From DASQBT01 sp963782495 (lineage in GTDB: Bacteria > Pseudomonadota > Gammaproteobacteria > Burkholderiales > Thiobacillaceae), in the NCBI GenBank assembly GCA_963782495.1, contig CAWAJU010000010.1, positions 62,001-126,000 of the forward strand: DNA of 64,000 nt, given 5' to 3'. The notes below the pieces were generated by a model, which was given only the letters and a program-made list of their open reading frames with translations, had not been told where the DNA came from and ran no database searches. Positions within the stretch are counted from its first letter, which is position 1. Each line of letters opens with the position of its first letter. Positions 58,399-64,000 of the stretch are shown piece by piece. The translations under genes and the position numbers were made by a program.

Positions 58399-60273
58399 AT
58401 GAAACAACGAAGCCATGCACCCAAGCTGATCGCATCGCTGTGTGCCGCGGGGCTGCCTTTCGTCGCAGGCTTGGCGGCGGCCGCGCCGACCTACGACATC
58501 ACTGACGTTTACGTTCCTCCAGACCAGTATAAGCAGGGAGGGAAGGAACACGATCTGCAATCAAGGCCGATCTACAAGCCGCACGATTCGCGCACCACCC
58601 TACTGCCAAATTTCTGGATCACCAGCAACGAGCGGACCGGCTGCGGCGGCGTTACAACGCTCGACGACGGCTCGGACAAGACGCTTGCAAACGTCATCAT
58701 CGACGAACCGGGGGTGGAGTACAGCAGCGAGGAGGCAGGCCTGACTCCGTGCGTGGGCAGCATTGAGCCGCCGCCAGCGGTGGAACCACCGGAACCACCG
58801 GAAGGAACCCCCCCGCCGCCGGACGAGCAGTTCCCCGTCGCTGAACGCTTCAATCCCAAGGTCTGCCTGCCGGTCGTGTTGCCGCCCGGCCAGACTTCCG
58901 TGGCCTACAGCGAGCTGCAGGAGGACGGCACCACTGCAACCGGCACGGTCAAGTCACCAGGGCCCGGGCTGGTGTGTGCGCCGCTCGGCGCAGAACAACA
59001 CCCGCGTCACCCGCACGGCATCACCGTCGACTACTTGCGCCAACGGGCCTATCAGGTCATTGAGCACTCGGGCCTGCGCTGGAATGCGAACCGCACCGCG
59101 TTTCAGGTCGCCGACACGACCGATGAGGAGTCAGGCTTGACGCTGGCATGGGACATTGGCAATCCCAAGAAACCCACGTATCTCAAAGCCTACCTCAACG
59201 GTCATGGCGCCCATGAAGTCACCGTGAACGAATTCAACGGCCTGGTATTCCAGGGCAACCACGAGGACTCCCCCGGCGTGAAGCCTTCCATCTGGGTCGA
59301 CGTGATCGACACCACCAAGGCCAACCCCTACGGCTTCATCGACACTGGCTACTTCAACGCGGTGCAGGGCATAGACGTGGATGAAGCGAAGAACCTGGTG
59401 TATGGCACCACGCACGTGGGCGAGAAGATCTTTGCCTTCGACGCCAGTTGCAAACCGACGCCTAATCCTGCCGGCATCGTGCCGCCGGCTGCGCCTCCGG
59501 GTTATTCCTTGCCCGCCGGCGACACCAACATGAAGATGGGCTGGAACTGCGTCAAGTGGTGGGTCGATGTCCGGCCAGCCTTCCTCGCGGCCTTCCCGAC
59601 GCTCAGCAGCATCCTGGGTCCCACGGCGGCGGCGCCCAATGTGCTGCATATGCACAACCTCGCCGCCGACGATTTCGGTCACCGTTCCTATTCGACCATA
59701 CACGGCATCGACGTGCCTGAGCACACCGGACTAGCCGCGAACGAGCCGCCTCCGAACGACGAGGACACGGAGGAGGGCGAAGCAGACGAGCATATTCTCG
59801 GTCGCTGGGTAGCGGAAGTCGATACACCGACCAAGATCAACGCAACCACCAAGAAGGCCACCGCGCCGGTGCACGTCATCGATCTTTCCAACAGCTTCGA
59901 TGCCCTGACCTATCCGACTTGGGAGGACGTTTCGGGCGGACTGTCGGGTGTGGAGAATTCCTTCGTGCATGCGCACTTCATCTGGTTCGATCCGCTGCGC
60001 CAGTCGCTGCTCGTGACGGGCGAACACACCGGCAACTTGGGTATCGTCAACCCCAATACGCGGAAGCTTGAACAGGTGATCGGCATCACGCGCGCGATTC
60101 ACGGATGCATACCACCGCCGCCTGAACCGGGAGAGGCGGTGGAAGCCGAAGAGCCGCACGTTCACGGCGTCACGGTGCAACCCCTGACAGGAACGGCGTA
60201 CATCACCGACGAGGGCGAGCCCTGCTTCTATGAATCGGTGACCGTGCTGAAGCCTGGCGGCCGCAACTGGTAG
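58399..60273 (+). CDS. Secreted beta-propeller-like protein, paralogue 1
   Basis: A 624-aa exported protein of unknown function. The signal peptide ends about residue 29 (GLAAAA). Recurring blade-like segments include HPHGITVDYLRQRAYQVIEH, GHGAHEVTVNEFNGLVFQG, LLVTGEHTGNLGIVNPNTRK and HVHGVTVQPLTGTAYITDEG, the pattern of YncE/lactonase-type propellers. A Pro/Glu-rich insert (PPPAVEPPEPPEGTPPPPDE) lies near 120. His-rich segments such as HGIDVPEH and paired Cys suggest metal binding or disulfides (inference). It has AGGAGG before the ATG, follows the TtrSR-like genes and is related to the gene at 60467-62569. Confidence 0.7.
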   Translation: MKQRSHAPKLIASLCAAGLPFVAGLAAAAPTYDITDVYVPPDQYKQGGKEHDLQSRPIYKPHDSRTTLLPNFWITSNERTGCGGVTTLDDGSDKTLANVIIDEPGVEYSSEEAGLTPCVGSIEPPPAVEPPEPPEGTPPPPDEQFPVAERFNPKVCLPVVLPPGQTSVAYSELQEDGTTATGTVKSPGPGLVCAPLGAEQHPRHPHGITVDYLRQRAYQVIEHSGLRWNANRTAFQVADTTDEESGLTLAWDIGNPKKPTYLKAYLNGHGAHEVTVNEFNGLVFQGNHEDSPGVKPSIWVDVIDTTKANPYGFIDTGYFNAVQGIDVDEAKNLVYGTTHVGEKIFAFDASCKPTPNPAGIVPPAAPPGYSLPAGDTNMKMGWNCVKWWVDVRPAFLAAFPTLSSILGPTAAAPNVLHMHNLAADDFGHRSYSTIHGIDVPEHTGLAANEPPPNDEDTEEGEADEHILGRWVAEVDTPTKINATTKKATAPVHVIDLSNSFDALTYPTWEDVSGGLSGVENSFVHAHFIWFDPLRQSLLVTGEHTGNLGIVNPNTRKLEQVIGITRAIHGCIPPPPEPGEAVEAEEPHVHGVTVQPLTGTAYITDEGEPCFYESVTVLKPGGRNW

Positions 60274-60294
60274 TCGCAGGTAGGATCCGTAGCA

Positions 60295-60325
60295 CAGGCC
60301 GGGCGACAACGCCCGGCCTGTTTTT
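60295..60325 (+). terminator. Rho-independent terminator
   Basis: CAGGCCGGGCG, loop ACAA, CGCCCGGCCTG, then TTTTT. A perfect 11-base stem 22 bases after the stop of the first propeller-like gene, so the two paralogues are probably separate transcripts. Confidence 0.92.
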
Positions 60326-60420
60326 GCTTGGCGGGCAGGAAAGGCGAAAGACACGGAAACTAGGAAGGCATTCACCGCCGCTCCTGGCCAGATTGCGTTG
60401 CTCGGGTGGTCGTTCCTCAT

Positions 60421-60443
60421 GGGAGGGGTGTGAGGTTCGAAGC
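60421..60443 (+). promoter_or_regulatory. Shared leader motif before paralogue 2
   Basis: GGGAGGGGTGTGAGGTTCGA then AGC, nearly identical to 58350-58372 upstream of paralogue 1, and ending 23 bases before the ATG (26 in paralogue 1). No clear -10 is visible in this 193-base gap. Confidence 0.5.
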
Positions 60444-60466
60444 TAGGTCAATATGAAGGGTGAATC

Positions 60467-62569
60467 ATGACTCTTCGACACACGGTGCGAGTGCTGAAGT
60501 CGCTCGTATCTAAACTGATTGCAGCGCTGTTTGGCGTCATAGGTATGGCCGGCGCCGCGACGCCGACATACAGGGCCGACAAGCTCCTGATTCCCGAGTA
60601 CCAGCTCGACCTGCCGTTTGCGGCCGCCGTTCCGTTTGCTTACTCGAAAACGGCCATCTCCAAGCCGGTGTACCAAACGCAAGACGTGGCCATCGACCCC
60701 GGCAGAAACATCTGGCTAACGAGCAACGGTCGCGGCGGCCCGGGTCGGCCTGGCATGTTCAGCCCAGACGGGACGCAGATCGGGCAATTCCGGGGCGGCA
60801 TTTCGATTTTTGAGACTGGCTCGAACGATGTGCTGGCCACGCTGGTCATCGACGAATCCATGTACGCTTCCGGGGCTTCGGCCGCCTATCCGTTCTCCGG
60901 GCCGGTAAAGATTCCATACGTGTCGAGTACCGGCTTCCTATACCACGGCATGGACCTTGCCGGCATGCCTAAGAGCGTGTGCCCATCTCGTCCAGCGGGG
61001 GCACCCGCATTTGTGCAAACCGTGTTCCTGCCGATCGTGTTGCCGCCGAATTCTGCGCTGCGGCCGAATGTGCCCGGCGCCTACCCTGATCCACTTGGCC
61101 GCAAAGACTACGATGGCCATACGTTGAGAATTGTTGCGTCCGACGCCCAAGGGCGGCCGATCTACAGTGGACACGACGCCACCGGCCGGCCCGCGGTGAT
61201 GGCGCCGATGGGCGCGGAGTGTCATTCTCGTCACCCGCAGGCCATTGCGATCGACAAAAAGCGCGAACTGGTCTATCTGCTCGTCGAGCATTCCGGCTTG
61301 CGGTGGAACGCGGACCGCACGGATTTTGTACCGGCTGCGAGCACCGCAGAGGAGTCGGGCGCCGCGGTGGTTCTAGATATCCGCGAGTACCACGCAAGCG
61401 CTGCGGAGCTTGGGAAGAAGAAGGCTGCCAGGGGATTCAATCTGAAGATCGTCACCGGCTATCTGTTCGGCCATGCAGCCCATGCGCTGGCGGTCAACGA
61501 TAACAGCGGCTTGGTGTATCAGGCCAATCGCGAGAATTCGCCGGGCGTGTCGCCGCCCAACTGGACCGATGTGATCAATCCCGCGAACGCCAATCCGTAC
61601 GGCTTCATCGACATGGGTTACTACCAGTCCCTGCAGGACATCGAGGTCAATGAGGGCAACAACACCGTCTACGGCGTCTCTCGCATAGGGCAGCGAATGT
61701 ACGCCTTCGACGGCAGTTGTGTCCCGAAGCCAAACAGCGGTGCAAACCTTACCGTGGACCGCAGGCTCGGCTGGAATTGCGTCAAGTACTGGGTCGATCT
61801 GCGGACGCCCTGGGACGCCTCTTACGGATCTGTGTCGACGCAGATCTTTTCGACCCTCGATGTCGCCATGCCTGCCGGCTGTCTGGCGAGTGTCCTGGAC
61901 TTTGGCGGTCTTGCTGTTGACCAGGTAAACAAGCGCGTCTATAACGGACTGCACGGCATCCATCATGCCGAGCACACCGGATTGCCAACCGAGGGGGCAT
62001 GCACAGACACGCTGCCAAATGGTCGCGGAGAGTTGGAACCGATGCAGCGCTACAGTGGCCGCTCGATCGTGGAGGTGAATGTGAATCCGGACCAGATGAC
62101 GATCGATCCGGTGACCAAACAGGCCACGGCCGGGACTGACGTTATCGATATTTCGAATGGCTACGGCTACCTCAGCTTTGCAAATGTGGAGGACGTTCTC
62201 GGGCACCCAGGCACGCTGGCTGATTCAATCAAGGCGGTGAGCAATCTGGAGAACTCGTTTGTGCAGGGTGATGGGCTGAGGGTGGACCCGAGCCGGCATA
62301 TATTGCTGGTCACGGGTGGGCGCACCGGCAACCTCGGTGTGGTCGACACCAGGACCAACAGGCTGGTGCAAGTCCTGCCGACTTCGGTATTCAATCCGGA
62401 TCTCGTTAACTCCCCATCTTCGGATTGCGGCGTGGGAAAGGACGACGTTCCGGATTATCTGGAGCCGCATGCGCATGGCGTTCGTCTCGATCCGCAGACC
62501 GGCAAGCTTTACATCTCGGATCAAGGCAAGCACTGCTTCTATGAGTCGGTTACGATTATCACACCCTGA
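60467..62569 (+). CDS. Secreted beta-propeller-like protein, paralogue 2
   Basis: A 700-aa exported protein related to the 624-aa one. Shared blocks in the same order: HPQAIAIDKKRELVYLLVEH with SGLRWNADRT, ENSPGVSPPNWTDVINPANA, PYGFIDMGYYQSLQDIEVNE, RLGWNCVKYWVDLR, GLHGIHHAEHTGLP, LLVTGGRTGNLGVVDTRTNR, and the end HAHGVRLDPQTGKLYISDQG then HCFYESVTII. The signal peptide ends near AGAA. The His cluster HGIHHAEH is a possible metal site. It lacks the Pro-rich insert of paralogue 1. Function is unknown. Confidence 0.7.
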   Translation: MTLRHTVRVLKSLVSKLIAALFGVIGMAGAATPTYRADKLLIPEYQLDLPFAAAVPFAYSKTAISKPVYQTQDVAIDPGRNIWLTSNGRGGPGRPGMFSPDGTQIGQFRGGISIFETGSNDVLATLVIDESMYASGASAAYPFSGPVKIPYVSSTGFLYHGMDLAGMPKSVCPSRPAGAPAFVQTVFLPIVLPPNSALRPNVPGAYPDPLGRKDYDGHTLRIVASDAQGRPIYSGHDATGRPAVMAPMGAECHSRHPQAIAIDKKRELVYLLVEHSGLRWNADRTDFVPAASTAEESGAAVVLDIREYHASAAELGKKKAARGFNLKIVTGYLFGHAAHALAVNDNSGLVYQANRENSPGVSPPNWTDVINPANANPYGFIDMGYYQSLQDIEVNEGNNTVYGVSRIGQRMYAFDGSCVPKPNSGANLTVDRRLGWNCVKYWVDLRTPWDASYGSVSTQIFSTLDVAMPAGCLASVLDFGGLAVDQVNKRVYNGLHGIHHAEHTGLPTEGACTDTLPNGRGELEPMQRYSGRSIVEVNVNPDQMTIDPVTKQATAGTDVIDISNGYGYLSFANVEDVLGHPGTLADSIKAVSNLENSFVQGDGLRVDPSRHILLVTGGRTGNLGVVDTRTNRLVQVLPTSVFNPDLVNSPSSDCGVGKDDVPDYLEPHAHGVRLDPQTGKLYISDQGKHCFYESVTIITP

Positions 62570-62659
62570 GTGATTTTTGGTGAGGGCCTTCGTCAGGTCG
62601 GGCGCAAGGCCGGGCTTCCTTCTGTTTGGCCGGCAAGATATGCGACCAGCGTCTGGTTG

Positions 62660-63457
62660 TCATTTCCCGTCCAGCACCAGCTCGACAAAGTCTCCCAACT
62701 CGCGCGTATTGAGGTCGGACACGACCCAATACTCCATGCCATTGTGGGCCGTCCTGATCACGTTGAATCCGCGTACCGACAACATCTTCATGTCCGGTTG
62801 CACGCTCACCGGCCTGACGTACGCCGAGATCATGTGCCGGCGCCGGCGGTAGACCAGGGCGGCGGTGGTGTGTCCGTCGATCACGTCGCGTCGCGCGCCC
62901 AGGAGTTCAAATCCCTGGGCCGACAAGTCGGGCACCGGCGGTGAATAGGCCAGGTGGGTGCCCAGCCAGGGTTTGACCGTGTGTTGGTCCGAACTCGCCA
63001 CGTCGATCAGCCGGTCGGTCATCAAGGCCCGAACATGGCCCGCCACCGCATCTTCCGCGATGCGCTCAAATGCACCTTGGCCGCTTGTGCCGCCATTGAG
63101 CACCTTCCAGGTCACGCCCCAGGTAAGCAGGGCCGAACCCAAGGCCGAAGCAAGTGCCAGGCTCCAGCGCCGCCGTTCAAGGTTCACCGTTTCTTTGCGC
63201 GGTACAGTCCGCGCATGCGACGCGGACCGGGACAGTCCGGGCTCTGCAGCGCTGGCGAATCTGGCCCGCAAGCCATCAGGCGCCGGATAATAACTCGCCC
63301 CCTGTCTGATCGTAATGCGCAATGCCTGTTGCCGCTCCCAAGCGGCCTTCAATGCGGGATCGCTGGCCAGCTGCGCCTGCATTTCCAGGCTGCTGCCGAT
63401 GTCGAGTTCGCCATCCAATCCGGCGTTCAGCCACAGTTGATAATCGCCCTTCTTCAT
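62660..63457 (-). CDS. Anti-sigma factor (second pair)
   Basis: A 265-aa membrane protein: N-terminal anti-sigma domain (YQLWLNAGLDGELDIGSSLEMQAQL, with helix DPALKAAWERQQAL), one membrane helix at about 110-130 (WSLALASALGSALLTWGVTW) and a C-terminal domain of about 130 residues (LIDVASSDQHTVKPWLGTHL to LVLDGK). ATG 63457 overlaps the sigma stop (ATGA); the longer frame starting at 63826 is sigma DNA read in another frame. Its C-terminus is the parent type of the fossil at 54776-54950. Confidence 0.82.
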   Translation of the reverse strand: MKKGDYQLWLNAGLDGELDIGSSLEMQAQLASDPALKAAWERQQALRITIRQGASYYPAPDGLRARFASAAEPGLSRSASHARTVPRKETVNLERRRWSLALASALGSALLTWGVTWKVLNGGTSGQGAFERIAEDAVAGHVRALMTDRLIDVASSDQHTVKPWLGTHLAYSPPVPDLSAQGFELLGARRDVIDGHTTAALVYRRRRHMISAYVRPVSVQPDMKMLSVRGFNVIRTAHNGMEYWVVSDLNTRELGDFVELVLDGK

Positions 63458-63996
63458 GGCTGACGCTCCCGCACCGAAGCTTGCGCGATGGCCCCAAGCG
63501 CGTGCGCCAGGAGTTGACGTGCCCTTGAAAGGCGAGACATCACGGTGCCGATCGGAACATCGGTGATATGCGCAATCTCGCGGTAGGACAACTCCTCGAG
63601 TTCGCGCAATATCAGGGTCTCGCGAAAAATGACCGGAAGGGCGCTGATCGCTTCGTTCAGCAAGGCGTCTTCGGCATGCCGGATCGCCGCAGTTTCCGGA
63701 TTGAGGTCGGGTTGGTCGAACGCAGAGTTGACGGCGAGTTCGTCGTCGGCGAGGTCGAGCAGTTCGCCCGGACGGTGGGATTTTAGCCACGCATAGGACG
63801 CATTGCGCACGATCGCGAGCAGCCATGGTCGGACATCCGCGCCGCGCAAGCTGCCGATGAAGCGCAAGGCCCGCAGCATCGATTCCTGCACGACATCCTC
63901 GGCATCACTTGAATTGCGCACCAACCAGCGCGCAAGGTTGTAGGCGGCATCCATGTGCACCAACAATCGCTCGAAGCGCGCCTGGTTGTCGTCCAT
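63454..63996 (-). CDS. ECF-type RNA polymerase sigma factor (second copy)
   Basis: A 180-aa ECF sigma factor. Region 2: AYNLARWLVRNSSDAEDVVQESMLRALRFI; region 4: LPVIFRETLILRELEELSYREIAHITDVPIGTVMSRLSRARQLL. The apparent ATG is at 63996, four bases from the window edge, so a longer start and its promoter cannot be judged. It is coupled to its anti-sigma gene by a four-base overlap. Confidence 0.88.
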   Translation of the reverse strand: MDDNQARFERLLVHMDAAYNLARWLVRNSSDAEDVVQESMLRALRFIGSLRGADVRPWLLAIVRNASYAWLKSHRPGELLDLADDELAVNSAFDQPDLNPETAAIRHAEDALLNEAISALPVIFRETLILRELEELSYREIAHITDVPIGTVMSRLSRARQLLAHALGAIAQASVRERQP

Positions 63997-64000
63997 GATG

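Overview
This 64 kb window is a chromosomal segment of a betaproteobacterium. The gene order hemH-hrcA-nadK-recN-fur-bamE-dapB-carAB-greA-yhbY-rlmE-ftsH-folP-glmM, followed by tpiA-secG-tRNA-Leu-nuoA to nuoN, is the betaproteobacterial arrangement. The high G+C content, DsrE-type proteins, a TtrSR-like sensor pair and a rhombosortase make a Nitrosomonadales relative (Sulfuricella/Thiobacillus/Gallionella side) my best guess. That placement is inference; no 16S gene is present.

Bases 1-45673 are conserved core. The regions are: (1) aromatic amino acid synthesis pheA-hisC-tyrA-aroA, running into cmk, rpsA and ihfB; (2) hemH and hrcA on the minus strand, separated from nadK-recN by a 326-bp folded repeat element; (3) fur facing away from a bamE-like fusion gene, then dapB, a glutaredoxin gene, carAB, greA and a small membrane protein gene; (4) yhbY, rlmE, ftsH, folP and glmM; (5) a pstSCAB phosphate transporter on the minus strand behind a Pho box; (6) tpiA, secG, tRNA-Leu(GAG) and the complete 14-gene NADH dehydrogenase operon nuoA-N behind a clear sigma-70 promoter. 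Three of the gaps inside nuo carry three different repeat families.

Bases 45674-64000 are accessory and richer in novelty. A five-gene minus-strand group encodes a periplasmic DsrE-like protein, a porin, a SHOCT lipoprotein, an ECF sigma factor and an anti-sigma factor whose periplasmic half is itself a DsrE-like domain. The same promoter-like sequence (GGAATAA-N15-CGTCTTA) stands before the DsrE/porin genes and before the sigma gene, so the group looks like a self-contained, autoregulated envelope regulon. It is the strongest candidate here for an undescribed system. To its right are a rhombosortase with its rhombotail lipoprotein, a secreted alpha/beta hydrolase, a cytochrome b plus sulfite-oxidase-like pair, a TtrS/TtrR-like two-component system with extra GAF and PAS domains, and two paralogous secreted proteins of unknown function that share a 5' leader motif. 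A second ECF sigma/anti-sigma pair reaches the right edge. A decayed copy of that anti-sigma gene's 3' end lies about 7.9 kb away, just upstream of the sensor kinase gene, which points to past duplication or rearrangement of this region.
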